Shown one piece after another: positions 1-30,945 of a DNA stretch of 64,000 nt (positions are counted from its first letter, which is position 1; each line of letters opens with the position of its first letter). The stretch comes from Latrodectus hesperus. Taxonomy: Eukaryota; Arthropoda; Arachnida; Araneae; Theridiidae. Under the pieces are notes generated by a model that saw nothing but the letters and a program-made list of their open reading frames with translations, searched no databases and had not been told where the DNA came from. The DNA lies in contig JAJQOW010000014.1 of assembly GCA_037975125.1 (NCBI GenBank), positions 3,757,752 to 3,821,751 on the forward strand, written 5' to 3'. Made by a program: the position numbers and the translations under genes.

Positions 1-7844
<7,844 letters not shown>

Positions 7845-9190
7845 CACTGCCTGACATTGACAATGCAACACCAAGAAGGAGTTGCAAGAAAGTGACGAAA
7901 CTCGGCAAACAGAGAGAGACGCTAACGAATAACAAGTGATCTGTATTTTGAAATGATATGCATACAGAGCGAGGACAGGGATGAGTCAGCAGGTGCTCTG
8001 AGACTCCGAGACACGAATCAACGCTTCTAAGAACAGAGTCAATGAGAGTACAAATGGTGTCTGGAGGAATGGCTATCCATTTTCTGTCAACCATTCGCCA
8101 AGTGCAATTTCTAAAGGAGGTACTGGCAGGATGTGGAAATTGTGCCCAATCATATACCAAATGTGTTTACTTGGTGAAATATCTGGCGAGTACGATTGCC
8201 AAGAAAGCAAAAGTACCCCCCAGGGCATATTGGTTGATAAGAACAATGTGCTGTTGGGCATTACCCTGCTGATAAAGGGCATTGGTCAGCTCTTAAAGGT
8301 AGGGTTGTGTCATTGGCCGCAGTACATCATCCACATAAACTTGGACTGTCATAGTGCTGTGAATGCGAACTAGAGGTGACCTGGATACGTACGCAATGGT
8401 GCCCTTAGCCATGATGATGCGTTGTTGCACGGTGGGGCATTTCACAATATCTGCAGGATTGGATCTGTCTCCTCGTAGATGCCACACTCGTACCCAGTGA
8501 CTATCACTGTAGAAACATAAGCGTTACCTATCTGGAATGATGGTCCTGTGCCATTCCGTCGCCCACATCGCTTTAATACGGCATCATTCCAGACGTTAGC
8601 TTCTAATCTGTGAGGTCAATGACAGTCTTTATAAATGACACCATGTGCTGAGAAGACTAGAAATCAATCAACGGCAAAAAGTTGTGCTCGATATGGAAGC
8701 ATCCAGGATGTATTGCACATGCTGCAGAATTTTGGTAGATATGCATTGCAGATTCGCCACCACCTCCTGTTGGACAAGTTGGTTATGCTTGCTGACGTCT
8801 CTTTGGCTGCAACAGCACTCCGCGAACATTTCACACTTCCTTGTTCCAATCACCTTCGCGACCGCCGGTGCACTGTGCACGCGGTCAAGTGTCTGTCAGC
8901 TGCGAAATGAAGTAAGGACCACCCTCTTTTCTCAGTCCGATCACCATGCCCATCGTAAACTTGCCTGTCTGCATGAACTGACTCCGTCGCCGATGGTCTG
9001 GCATTCTCTGCACTTACAGGCGTCCTTCACGACAAGAACAAACTTTCAACAGCTATTTTCCAAGCAGCAATAATGGTGCAAATTCTGCTCACTCGGCCGG
9101 ATTCTCATTTTATATCTTATCGCACCGTGAGCTGGAGAGTTGTGCATTTCACAACATTTTTATAACTCAGTAAGGTGCGTCTACACTGAA
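7845..9190 (-). pseudogene. Tc1/mariner-superfamily transposase relic
   Basis: On the minus strand the transposase is recognisable from its N-terminus (ATG at 9004, MPDHRRRSQFMQTGKF) to its C-terminus near 7930. Blocks include AKGTIAYVSRSPLVRIHSTM and YVDDVLRPMTQPYL (about 8430-8300), and SYSPDISPSKHIWYMIGHN (about 8205-8140). Several stops and frameshifts break it. The second catalytic Asp (usually QDN) reads STN, and the catalytic Glu (usually PIEHVW) reads PSKHIW, so it is dead. A Tc1-type end, CACTGCCTGACATTGACAAT, starts at 7845 after TA. No clear matching terminal repeat was found on the other side; the right limit given is approximate. Base composition is clearly richer in G+C than the surroundings, which fits a former coding insert. 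Confidence 0.85.
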
Positions 9191-10472
9191 ATTTACATAA
9201 TTTTCTGGCCTCTCCTTCTGGGTGTTTGATTTTCAATAACGAGCAGTGCAAACATCATATAAACAAGTATAATGGTGTCACACATTAACAAATAAAAGGA
9301 CCCTTTGTGTGTTTTCTGAGAATATGACCATAAAACTATAAAAATCCTCTTCGAAATCAATTTAAGCAGTAGATGTTCGCTACACAATCTCATAGATAAT
9401 AATCATAACTTGTTTATGAAACCCGTGATTTTTTCTATTATAAATTGTGAAAATAAGTATAAAGGCTTTCAAAATCTATATGTGCTTAAAATTTTAATTG
9501 TGTTATTATATAGCCTCATGCATGTGTATTTTACTTTTATAAGAAATGGTGATGACGGATGTATGATAAAATTGTTAACAAATAAATTTATGGAACTTTC
9601 AGTCTTCATCATACTTACTTGCAAAATAAAATTTAAATAATGGGAATGAACAAATAATATACAAATAGAAACTGCTTTAGCTGAATTATGGTGTGGTTGT
9701 TAAAAGAAATATTTACTTTAATAAAGTATTGGATAAAACAGAAAAAAATTGCGGAAAGAAGATATGTGATGACTGAATTATAATACATTAATACATACTA
9801 AATAATAATACGTTTAGGTATGCAAATGTTATATGGATAAAGTATCAAGAAACTTTGAAAACTCCTGTCCAAGAAAATTTAAAACGAAAAGCATCGTTTT
9901 ATCTGAATTAGAAAACAATCGTGAAACCAAAATTACCCCAATATATTATTTTGAATGTATAAAATCTATGCAGTGTCAAAATATACACATAGGAATTTTA
10001 TGTTTCAGTTATATTACATTCTTGTTGTGAGCTCAATTTTGTCATAATAAAGTATTAAAAATACACTGTGAAATATAGCACAAGAAAATGCTTAGTAAAT
10101 ATCAACATTTTATGCAAGTGAATGAAAACATGGTTGTGAATTTAGTGTTACATTGGTACAGTGTCAGATATGCGTGAAGTGAAATGACTCAAAGAAATGT
10201 TCATTGAGAATCAAATATTCACACAAGCACGCGCGCGAACAATATTTCTGTCGTTTATTTAACATTCATAATTGATATCCAAATTGATATTCTTTAACTA
10301 GAGACTTTAACTTTAGAACTTCTAATTGCATTATTTTTTCAAGGAACAGATTAAAGCAAAGAACTTGAAAGCAAATTGATAGATTTCATATAATTATTTA
10401 GAAAATTGAAATACTTAAAATGTGTACTCTAAGATGTCAGTACTCATCTCAAAGGAGGATGAAGTTTCCTAC
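9191..10472. other. Non-coding spacer between two transposon relics
   Basis: AT-rich. The open frames at 9410-9640 and 9833-10030 have no recognisable content. A short CGCGCG run occurs near 10231. Confidence 0.55.
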
Positions 10473-11652
10473 TGTGCAAATTAATTGGTACAAATATATA
10501 TTTTTAAGAAAATGTTTCTCTCTTGGAAATTTTCTGCCTCAAATTAGTTTTAGCTGCATGTTCGTAATCGAGGGACTGTTTTTGTTGGTTCTAAGCTGAT
10601 TTAAGCACGTGATCTCTTCAGCTGCGCTTCAGTTGCTGCAAGAAGTGGTCGATTGTGTGAATTGTCTGCTCCTGATGTGTATTTAAAAAGTGGATATCCC
10701 TCCCAGGAAAATAAATAAAATTTTTGTAGCTTTAGTTGAAGAATCCAGCGTTTTGAAGATCATTCATGAGCAAAACATTTTTGAGTCTGTATTTCCAGTC
10801 TCCAAAATAAAAAGATTAAAGTGCACGCAAACTTAATACCACATTTTGAACAGACAAAATTCTTGTATGAAATAGTAAAATGCGTCCTGGCAAAACAAGT
10901 ATATATCTTCAGAAAGCAATATTATTTACTAGTGATCATCGATACTAGATTCTCTAGTCATTGATACTAGTGATACTAGATTCATCGATAGGTCGATGAC
11001 TCACATTCACACCAAGCATTTCTTTTATGCAAGAGATTCTACCAAGATTTGTCAGTCGAAATAATGGAACTCCCATCAGCGAGCAGCATATTATACAAAC
11101 GGTCAAGCAGTCTTAGATTCAGTTGTTTTCAGGCTATTTTACTTCTAGAGGACCTGGCAACTTAGTATCATTGAAGGGATTATGAATTCTACAAAACAAT
11201 TTTCTATAATAAGAAGAAAAATTGTGCTTAAGATGCTAATGTTCATTGGTGGTGTTGGTATCTTTCAACAAGCTCTTGTTCCATGCCATATTTCTAAGCT
11301 AGCAAAGGAATTTTTTCAAGGACAGAAATTAACTTTTTAGGGTTGGCCTGATAATTCTCTTGATGTAAATCCAATAGGACATTTTCGGAGGGTTGCAAAG
11401 AGATGTGTGAGCAAACTGGACTGCTCAAAAAAAGAAACAATGATTGAAAATATTATAAAAATTTGGTTTCGGTATGACGAGATCAACAACTTATGTCCTA
11501 ATTGAATAGAATCCATGGCAAATCTTTAAAGGATCTCATTCAAGATAGCGGAGGACATATATCCCATTAGCTATGCCATTTATGTATGTTAACCTATACC
11601 AATCAAACTGCACTTGCGAAAATTTTTGTATTTGTCCCAATTAATGCGCACA
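10473..11652 (+). mobile_element. Tc1-like element with degenerate terminal inverted repeats
   Basis: The ends at 10473-10496 and 11629-11652 are inverted copies matching at 21 of 24 positions (left TGTGCAAATTAATTGGTAC, inward right TGTGCGCATTAATTGGGAC). The interior, on the plus strand, encodes a Tc1-type transposase in broken frames. GIFQQALVPCHIS-like sequence near 11260-11300 corresponds to the family FQxDxAPxH block. WPDNSLDVNPIGHFRRVAKR (about 11345-11405) corresponds to the SPDLNPIENLW block, and KKETMIENIIKIWF follows. The second catalytic Asp and the Glu are both replaced (Ala and Gly), and internal stops are present, so the copy is inactive. Length (1180 bp) suggests only modest internal loss from a typical 1.2-1.6 kb element. 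Confidence 0.8.
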
Positions 11653-20281
<8,629 letters not shown>

Positions 20282-20349
20282 GTGTACATTAAATATGATT
20301 GCAAGATAAAATTATATTTAATGTACACTATTAATAGTGTACATTAAAT
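20282..20349. repeat. Perfect 34-bp palindrome plus a third arm
   Basis: The halves ATTTAATGTACACTATT (20316-20332) and AATAGTGTACATTAAAT (20333-20349) are exact reverse complements with no spacer. A further GTGTACATTAAATAT at 20282-20296 can pair with the left half instead, so two alternative hairpins are possible. Confidence 0.9.
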
Positions 20350-21349
20350 GTTAAACTGCATTAAAAAATAAAATACCATCAATCTATGATCATCATTTTA
20401 AGAATACTTTTTGAAATAATATTCTATCTAGACTATGATTAAGTATTCTATGTTGATAGCTAGGATTGCTAATTGTAGTCCATTAATACTTTTTTCAAAT
20501 ATATGAGGAAGTTAAAAATATTCAGTAAAAGGATTTCTGATTAATGCACAAATCACAGATAAAATTGTATTCAGTTTTTCTAATTTATTTCAAAGAATAA
20601 AGTTCGTATATCATTTTATAATATTTCTGTGAACTAAACTGAAATATTTTGATATGAATGATGTAAATCAACAAAAATCAAAAGATTTATGAAAAGAAAC
20701 TGACTTATTGGGCACCACAAAACATAAAGCTGTCGGAAAAATAAAATCAGAAATATTTCCAGTACGGTTTGATACAGGCACAACAAATATTTGAATCATA
20801 ATGGAACTTTATAAAAGGAATGTGCGAAATTTTTCTCAAACAGAAAATTTCAATAAATCTTCCATCGTCTTTGCTCTTTTATACAAAAATCGTAAATAAT
20901 GAAGTGAAGAGTTAATTCTGCTTTAGGTATTTTTTCGATGTCGAAATTGGGAGAAATACTGGAATGGCGTGATCACTCATTGTGCCGATTTAAAATGGTG
21001 AAGGAGAAACCGAAATTGCTTTTAAAGCTACCGCACTCCTAACGCGCCCCGGAGCGGTTCCACACACAACAACTTATTGTATTATTATGGAAAAATGGGA
21101 GAAATACTTATTTCGCTCCCTTTAGGGTCGTGCGTGGATCAAAGAGGAGAAATGCGTATTTTTCTGCAGTTCCTTTTCATTTCGAATTCCTTTCTCAAAA
21201 TAAAAATAAAAAAATCCATCTTAAATATTTCGCTGGAGGAGAGAAATGAAAATTTTGGAATAATGATATCAGCTTCATTTTTTTTGCCTTCCACAGAACT
21301 AACTCCTCAAGTGAGAATGACAGAATGCAGTGCATATTTACAAAGCAAA

Positions 21350-21505
21350 AAGAATCATCTTTGAGCTAAATGATATTGAATATTCTTTGAAATTCATCTC
21401 TCTGTCTAAATAAAGGCTGCAAGAATTCAGATTTTGTTACTGAGCAGATTGAAGGTCACTTGTGAATTTTCATGCTTGAATAAGAGAATGAAAGCTATTA
21501 AAAAT
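21350..21505 (+). repeat. Diverged direct repeat, copy 1
   Basis: Shares CTAAATGATATTGAATATTC, a following GAAATTC, and then AGATTTTGTTACTGA and AATTTTCATG with copy 2 at 22108-22260. Order and spacing are nearly the same, so it is a duplicated segment rather than chance similarity. Confidence 0.75.
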
Positions 21506-21686
21506 GTAAAAGGATATATATTTTCGTGAAAAAATGAAATTTTTTATTTCGCTTAAGGCATGAACTACAAGTAATTCCACGCAATACTTCAAGGAATAGG
21601 CTAAAGTTTAATGCATAACAATGCTTTTACAATGAATTTTTTAGTTTAAAGTAGGGGTCATAATATAAAGAAGTTTACATCTTTAG

Positions 21687-21882
<196 letters not shown>

Positions 21883-22107
21883 CTTCATTAGTCGTTTTCT
21901 AAGAATAAAGACATAAATTTATTGTAATTTCATGTCATTTGAGCTTCTTTTCTCACGTGGCTTTTGTATTTGAAAAGGAGGCTGGATTTTGATGCTGTAA
22001 ATTAAAATAAAGTTTTTTATTGTTTTGTTAATTTAGTGCTGTGCAGAAAGGCAGTTTTTAAGGTTTTATTCTTATAAGGCATCATCTACTGTGCTTAATA
22101 CTCTAAG

Positions 22108-22260
22108 GAAAAGAGCCATCTTAGAACTAAATGATATTGAATATTCTTCGAAATTCGCCCGTATACTAAAAATGGTTGCAAAAATTTAGATTTTGTTACT
22201 GAATAGAATGTTGGTAACATAAATCTGAATGAATCATATATGATCAATTTTCATGTATGA
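22108..22260 (+). repeat. Diverged direct repeat, copy 2
   Basis: Partner of the segment at 21350-21505, about 757 bp downstream, with substitutions and small indels. An (AT)n array lies between the two copies. The repeat is not one I recognise; it could be part of an unknown transposon family. Confidence 0.75.
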
Positions 22261-25200
22261 ATACGAGTATGAATACTTAGCCAAATATTGTTCTCAGTCA
22301 GTAAAGCTTGAAAAAATTATTTGTTGGTTTCAGAGTGAACTTTACAGTTTTGAGACTTTGATATAAATATTAAAATATAGTGTTGATTAATAGTGAAACA
22401 AACTTAAAACACCATCACGAGGTAATAGTTTGAAAAATTCGGTGAAAACATTTTAATTGTTACATTCAAAAATTTTTAAAGATAATGAATTTAAGTAATC
22501 GAATAAAATATACAGAAATTCCTCTTTCATTTTATTTATTTATTATTGCGACGTGAAGTAAAAAAAAACCCAGTTAAATAAGATACTTGACTTCACAGTT
22601 AAAAAAATGATTCCCAGATATTTTTCACTAGATTTAAATAATCATTTCACATGTCAACAATTTAATCTCATTAGATCTGAAAGGCATTGAAAGACATACC
22701 ATTTGAAAATATTTCGAAGAGCATATAAAGAATTATTGCGTTAAATGTTCTATTTTCAAATGCAATTCAAGAATATATGGTTCATTTCTAACAATAAAGT
22801 TATGCTGTAAGTAACATACATCATATCTTTTAAATTATTATTAAGTGTTTTGTGTCTTCAATAGAATAAGTATCTGTGTTGAGCAGCAAATGGCAATAAA
22901 TCCATGCATAAAATAAGTGTTCAATAAAATCTTTGAACTTCATACTCATATAAACTGAAATTGATGGCTCAGTTAAATAAAGGAAGTATAAATATTATGG
23001 GCACGGCATGTTTTTTCATACTCTAAAATGCCTTCCTAACAAAATGCACATAAGTGGTCATAAATATTTTTTTGCTTATGATGTTTTCCTTTTACAATAC
23101 GGTCGGAATTTAAAAGAAAGCAATAAAGATATGTGCTTAGTTTTCACTTTTATCTTCGAAAGAGGAATCCAAGCATAGCCTTTGGGATTTCAGCTAAAAT
23201 TTTAGATGGGACAAAAACATTGAAAGCAACTTTAACAAAGCCAATAATCTTAAAGTGTTTTTGCGAACTTGTTTTGTACGATTCAAAAATTTTACAACTC
23301 GTTTCTTGTTTTTATTTTTAAATTTGTTCACATTTCTAAATTGTAATAAACCATATATTCCCAAAAATACTATTATATAAGCAATATTTTTTTTAAATAT
23401 TTTGAAGCAAATGTAAAAGTTTAAACATTTGTAACATTAATTATCGTTAGTTATAAAAAATATTTATTATGAGGAAAGAAGAAACAATATAATTTTAAAA
23501 GTTTAATTTGTCTAAAAAATTTAATTTAAAAACTGATGCTAAATTATATTTATGTTAGCGTCCGCTGTAATAAATTCAAGGAAATAAATACCATAAAAAT
23601 ACAGAAAAATCTATGGTTTTTATGTTTGTATTCACATACATACTGTACCAATAATGCCTATTTTTTATGTTTATTTTATATTTATAGAAGCCGCGTTGCT
23701 TGATTGAATTCTTAAGAAAGAAGCGTTTTAATAATTATTGTTGTGTGTATCAAATCTGCCAGTTTTTAATGTCCTTAATATTTTATAACAGTATTTTCAT
23801 TCATGTGATTTCTGTAACATTATTTGCAAATTTTTAATTTTAAATATGGAAAAAAATCATAAAATTTTATGAAAAGTGTGATGAATTTTTATTTTTCTAT
23901 TGAATTGAATAAAAAGATTTTTTCAACCTTTCGCCAAAAAAGGCAGAAACTCTGTCGCTGAAAAAGTTAATTAAATATTAAAATAAGAAACATGATTTTT
24001 ATTCAAAAAGTGGTCAATAAGGAATAGGCATTTAACAATGGTAAATATTTTTAAGTGAATCCTTCTGTAAATTATAGTATATAGAAAAACTGTAAATTGA
24101 CATTTACATGTTAAGTGTACTTATTAAAGTTATTTACATCCCGTATTTCGAACATAGTGCTGAGAAGTAAAAATTATTAGAGCATCTAATTATAGCATGA
24201 GCCTATTGATATGAATGCTATTTGCTGCCAATTAGCAACTTATACTTAATCCTCAGTCAAATGAATTTAGAAACAATGTTTATCAGATGTGATATCAACA
24301 TTCATGTCTCAAGCTACTAACGCTTTTTTACTCAGAAAAGATTTAGATTTTAATATAAGCAAAACTTCTGCTTTAAGATTTTAGTTACATTTAGAGATAT
24401 TCATGAAGAATGAAAAGAAAAAGGCAATGGAATTAAACAATAGATTATCAAGAAAAATGGAGAATTGATGAGAAATAGAGAGAAAAAAGTAGAAAATCAA
24501 ATAGAGAATTGATATCTCGAAACTTAAATATTTACCATTCTCATAAACATTAATCGAGAATAAGTCATGTTCTTTTTATATCAGCGGCATTTTTGCAAAT
24601 GATTCAATTTTGGTCGCATCCTCTTGTAATAACTGCATTTATGAAGTCATTTTTTTGTTGAATAGCTTATTGGGTGATGGTATAAGTTCTATTAAAAAGG
24701 TATTTGTTTTGTAATAGTTAAATCGATCAAATTAGTAATTTCATGACTTAAAATAAGATGCTTATTATTATTTAGGTGACATGTTACTATTTTAATGTAA
24801 TAGAAGTAACACATTCAAGCAAGGAATATAATATTTTATTGCTTATTAACAACTCTTAAGCAAGTAATGAAAAATTTAATTGTAACAAAAGAAAATATTA
24901 TTATGAAAGTACTTTTATTATAACTAAGTTCCATAACTCCCAACTCGTGAGAAATTCACACGTCTAACTACGTTAACAATACTTATTATGTCAATTTAAT
25001 TTCATTGTTCTTAAATTAAAATCAACTCATTGCTTTTTCAAATATATTGAGCGGAATTTCTATGAATAAATTTAATACATAAATATCATTTATAATTTTT
25101 TATTGGATTATTTTCATATATAATCTATCCTATTAAATTTAATTAATATTTATTTTTTTTTTGAAAACTTTTATAAGAAACTGAAAGATTTTATAAATGT

Positions 25201-27740
25201 TTCCCAGACAATTAAATATATTCTTAAAAATCAAAGCCAAAATCATCTCTGCAAAATTGTGCATGGATAAATGAATATTCTCAACGCTCTGCTAAGATAC
25301 TCACATAAAATGTAGCAATTACAAATTATATGAAATATTTCATTACTAAGAGCCTCAAACTTAAAATTATTTTAAAAGAACTTTGGTGATATTTTGTGCA
25401 ATACCGAAAGAATTTAATTTTACACAAGCAAACATTCTGAAATTTCATAAGATGGATGCCTTAATTAAAGTTTGAGAGAGATCTTAAGGAATTTCAACGA
25501 ATTTATTATAATACATTTCCCGCTTATTATACAGCTGAACCTGCAGTAACTTTAAAAAAAGTGGAAACTGGCTTCGAGGAAGGCGGTCGAGGAAAACTTT
25601 GAAAATTTTTAATAAAAAAAAGTGTAATTTTCTTAGTAGAAGGTTTTAAAATTTAATAAAATACTTTGGAAGTTACACTTGTGTAGACAAAAACAGAATT
25701 TTATAATCTCGCCTCATTTCCTGAGTTCAGGAATGTTACATTAATACGTAAGAACGGATATATTGGATTGAGAGATTCAAGGATTCATAAGGGCAGGATT
25801 CAAAGATTTTTTTCCAAACATTGTAATATTTAAATTGGTATTATTCATTGTGTAAAATAATATCATTCTACATAATCTGCACAATATTTTGGAGTGAGTA
25901 GTTTTTATACATTTTGTGCAAAAATAATGATATAGAATGCTAAATATTTTGCATAATGAATATCTAATCAGCCTCTGAATGTATAAATAAAGATTTAATT
26001 AAATATTTAATATGTTATGAATAAAAGAATAAAAATATCATTTAAAGAAATGCATTATTAATAGAAAGTTATGTTTGAAAAATTATCGTAAATGTTTAAA
26101 TAGATCTTACAAGATATGAGAAAAGTTTATTTATATGTATTTTTAAATTGATTAAAATAATTGTTTTGACACTTAGATTTTGTAGTAACATGAATATATT
26201 AAGAAGATTTAAATTTTTTGAGAATCCTTCTATAAAGAAATTAATTAAATAAACAATAATAATTAATTAAATAAACAATACTTATGAGCTAGATGATTAA
26301 AAATTAATTACAATAATTATTTAAAATGCAATTACTTGATAATTTGAATATTTTTTCTGTTATGAAAAAAATGTTTGTAACATTAAGTAAGAGAGAAGAG
26401 GCTAAATTTATTAATACTCTTATTGTTTAAATTTTTCTTCAAATAGATGTATAACGATAAAAACTACATATTTTGCCTATTTAAATCAGGAATACAAAAT
26501 TGAAATTTCTCATGTATTATTGATGAATGAATTCTAATGTTAAAATTAATCTACTATTTTTGTCTTCAGATCATATTGCAAACAATATTGGAGTATCAAC
26601 AACATAGCAAAGATATCAAATTCATTTCGGTTTTACTTTTCCTTTTAAGTAAATTAAAAAGTTTTTATAAAAAGATAAAATTTGAAAGTATTTAAGTTGT
26701 TCTGATTTATGAATAAGTTATTTCCAATCCAATAAGTACAAAGTTAATTTAATGTAAAATTTATTACACATTTATATATAACACTGATATAAATTTTTGT
26801 TAATTTAAAAGTTTTTATTTTTATAGAAATTTTAAAGATTGTGAATTTTAGAAAATTTACCTCATCTTTTTCACATCTTATGCTTATAATGACTTTTTTT
26901 AAGAAATAAACCTATTAAAAGATGTACTAATCATTTATCATGATTGAATAAATTTATCATAAATAAGAATTACAGTTGTTAAATACTAGTTTTAAATTAC
27001 ACTCTAGGTATTTTTAAGCACTATCTAAAAATCATTAGAAGAATTTATATCGATTTAAATTTAATTGAATATTTTATTTTTAAGCTAAAAAGTTCTGACT
27101 TTCAAAATACGGGAAATTTTTTTTAGCTAAAGAACGATGAAAAATACTTTTATTACTATGGGATTTTCTTACGGAAAAATTAAAATAAGAATTTTTTTTG
27201 ATTGTTTTCATAACATTATTTTACATGTAAATTGAAATTTATAAACTAAATATTTATTGTTCTTGGGATCAAAAAATAATATTTTGTATTACAATAATAT
27301 GTATTCCGATTTGTAATGACAAGCTATTTTATATTATAAAATAAAATGAATGAGTTTAAAACTTCATCAACATTTTATTTATATTATAATTAATAACCTT
27401 TCTAAATTATTAATTATTTTTTTAATTAATATAAAATTTCAAATATAGTAATCGTGACCGTCGCTGTTTCACTGACAGTAACAATTATGCCATTAGGCGG
27501 ATAGGAATTTATTGCCAGGAAGAAAGATCTCTTCATTAAATAAAGTCCTCACATTCAATTGTTATCTCTTCCGCAATTCTAAAACAAGTTCATTACTTTG
27601 CATATAACAAATGTTTAAAATTTCATTACAAGTCTTGACCCCCTGTGCAAACACTTACGCCCCTTAATTAAACTTTCGCTTTTCACTCTGTCTCTCACGG
27701 TCACATAAAGGTTGAACATTGTTCTTCCCTCGACTCCGGA

Positions 27741-27840
27741 TGGTGATTGGTTGCTTAGTTCTCCTAGTTCTGACGTCACTATTTAACTCCACCTCTTTTT
27801 GAAGGTATTTTCGCTCCAATCTACGGAATCCATGGCCGAG
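27741..27840 (+). promoter_or_regulatory. Candidate promoter: inverted CCAAT box, CRE and TATA-like box
   Basis: A patch richer in G+C than the surroundings holds ATTGG (27746-27750), a full cAMP response element TGACGTCA (27771-27778) and TATTTAA (27780-27786). About 45 bp further is an ATG in good context (TCCATGGCC, ATG at 27832) that opens a 29-codon frame to a TAG at 27919. The short frame (MAEKIVHEIFC...) matches no family I know and is not the complexin N-terminus. It could be a leader ORF or part of a 5' exon. On the + strand it points toward complexin about 18 kb away, but no link is shown. Confidence 0.35.
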
Positions 27841-29035
27841 AAAATTGTACATGAAATATTCTGCAGCAAATTGGATCTAAAACTCGCTGTCGGGGATATT
27901 TCAAATACACGCTTCAACTAGTTTTCAACATTTATCAACCCAACCATAGTGATTTAAGTTACCTTGAGGCTAGTAATTATTATCTCGTAATTGTAAAACA
28001 TCAATTTATCCAGAGTAAATTACAAGAGCAGAACTACCGATCGTGAAATTTTAAGTCCTGAGTCAATTTTATCAATAAAAATACAAAACATACTGATTTT
28101 GATTTTAAGTGTAATGAGAAATAGAAAAAAAACTAAATCTAATATTTTCTAAAATTTAGTATATTCTTACTTAATTACACATTTTTTCATTATTGTGTTA
28201 GTTTTGCGAAATCTTTTTTGACAGAAATACTTTTGTTACGTTTTAGCCTCATCAAACTACCCTACAGGGTATATATTATTAAGATATCTAAGTTAAAAAT
28301 CGTAAGGAAGCAATTTAGAACATAATTTAAAGTAAAATTTTCATTTAGGACATACACAATGAAATTATTTTACAGTTGCCAGATGCAACAAAATAATTAA
28401 GCATGCTTACCGTTTGACATAAATGAAAAGCATATTACTGAATAAATGAAAAATGTTAAAAACTTCAAAAACCTTGATGAATATAAATTGAATGGCAATA
28501 TGTTCTCAATAAAAGAAATAATTTTAGGAAGACAAGCTATTAAATAATTATATTTATAATAATAATTTCCAAAAATATTATAACGAAAGCTGAAGATCAA
28601 TTTATTTTACTATATTATGATTTTCAGATTTTATTTATAATTTTTACTTACCTGTCATTTTTTTGCGAAAATTCTTCAGCAAAATGCTCTCAAATCGCAA
28701 ACAAATACTCAAACAGTTAAAAAACTTTCCATACTTTTGGTATTTTGAATATAATTTTTAATCAAAAATTATTTTATTTACATAAATTATAAATTTTTCA
28801 ACCATTAAAATTAGAATAGCTTTATTCTTTTGCATTTCCTAATGTTATTAATAAAGAAATTTTAGTAAAGTAAATTTTATATGTTATTCACAGACAACTA
28901 TTCGAAATGCAACTACTTTTAAGCAATTTATAATTGCTCTAATATTTTTTCTTGTATCGCTTGTATAGCTGTAGTATAAATAGGCATAAACAATGCTAAT
29001 ATTACTACTAAATAATAAATAAATATTTGAGCTAA

Positions 29036-29351
<316 letters not shown>

Positions 29352-30137
29352 AATTAAGAGATTAAGAGTTATTGTTATTAAAAAAGGCACTTCAACGAAG
29401 AACTTAAAATATCTTGTTTAATACCAGAGATCTTTGATGTAATCAAAAGCCAAGAGAGTACAAACTGATAGAATCAATATTTTTCAAAAATAAATTTAAA
29501 AATTATTATCCAAAATATTCAAAAAGGAATAAAATGTAATTGTCTGATTTAATAAGTACAGAGACATATTTTGATAACTAAACTGATTACTAACTACTAA
29601 TTTTATCTTTACAAAATTCAGAAAATATCAAAAAATTTAGTTATATTAATTTATAAATGATTTGTGTATCAAAAGCTTTCTATGATAATTTTTATTTGAA
29701 GATAATGACGTTAAAATTGTATGAAAAATTTACAATTCAAATTCTGTAACTATAAATTTTCAATCCATCGTGAGTATCTTTGTTCATAAAAGAGGATAAC
29801 TATTCTTTTTACTAAATTTAACTTAAAAATCATAGTAAGGAAACATTTAATTTCGTTTAGCTAATGTTATTATTTCAGTGAACAAATTTTGTGATTAGTA
29901 ATAATTTTAAATGTCATTAAATTTAGTAGATCGAAAATTAAATTGATGGTATTTCGTTTTAAATTTGAGATATATCCTTCTGTCAAAAAACACATGCCTA
30001 CTCTCTAATTGTTGGAAGCTAACCTTAAATTCCATAATACATTGATCTCGCCTCAGAAAAGAGCTTCTAAAAGAAGAAATGTGTGTAATTAAAATGCTTC
30101 ATGTGAATGCATATAATTGTAACAAACATTTTTATTG

Positions 30138-30250
30138 CTACAGCCGATTTAAAACTTTGCCTGCCATATTTACCATACCTCCGGACATCGCACGTTCCTC
30201 CGCCATCTTTCGTTCTGGCGAGATAATTAAATACTTGGCGGGATGTTCTC
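30138..30250 (-). promoter_or_regulatory. Candidate TATA-less promoter, YY1/E2F-like motifs
   Basis: On the minus strand this relatively G+C-rich patch reads CATCCCGCCAAG (E2F-like) followed by AAGATGGCGGAGG, which matches the YY1 core AAGATGGCGG. The ATG inside it (30206-30204) opens 22 codons (MAEERAMSGGMVNMAGKVLN...) to a stop at 30138. GGAGGTATGG within it could serve as a splice donor. Start, donor and function are all uncertain; no downstream exon was identified. Confidence 0.25.
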
Positions 30251-30614
30251 ATTTTACGAGATCATTTAGCCAACTTTGTAACTAGGTTGCCACGTTTAAT
30301 AGCCGTAAAGAATAGTAATTTATATGGAGATTCGGTAAAGGCCTTTAGTAACTTGAATATACGTTTTGGATTACTTTCAAAATTCTTAAGATATTGAAAT
30401 TGTGTGGCATTCTAAAACTGTTTATTGACTTGGTATTAACATATTAATATATTTTTGAAGTACTTTGATATTATTTATTCTTTGTAATGAAGTTGGACTG
30501 TTAATATCATTATAGATTTTAAAATTTTACATCTTATTATTTAAAATAAAATATATGCATACAGTTTGACGTACTCAATTTATGAATATTATGGTTTACC
30601 ATGAATACTCTGTA

Positions 30615-30616
<2 letters not shown>

Positions 30617-30689
<73 letters not shown>
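30617..30689. repeat. (AT)n microsatellite, short
   Basis: An AT array of about 73 bases, then TTTTTATATACATA. Confidence 0.97.
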
Positions 30690-30692
<3 letters not shown>

Positions 30693-30945
30693 TATATACA
30701 TAACTTTTTTAATAAAAAATTTTTATTTAAGTTTTCATAGGAATGAGGGTTAGTTTTTACACTAATTACTAAAAATTATTGATTAAGCTCCGCATACGAA
30801 ATATATTTTTTAATTTTTGTTTTTGAAAAATGTTCCTTTCAAGCACTTTATAAGCAATGTTATATATACTTTTATATTGTGGGGGTGTTAGAACATTCAG
30901 AATTATTTACAAGCACTGTGCAAATTTATTTAACGGTATTAAGGA

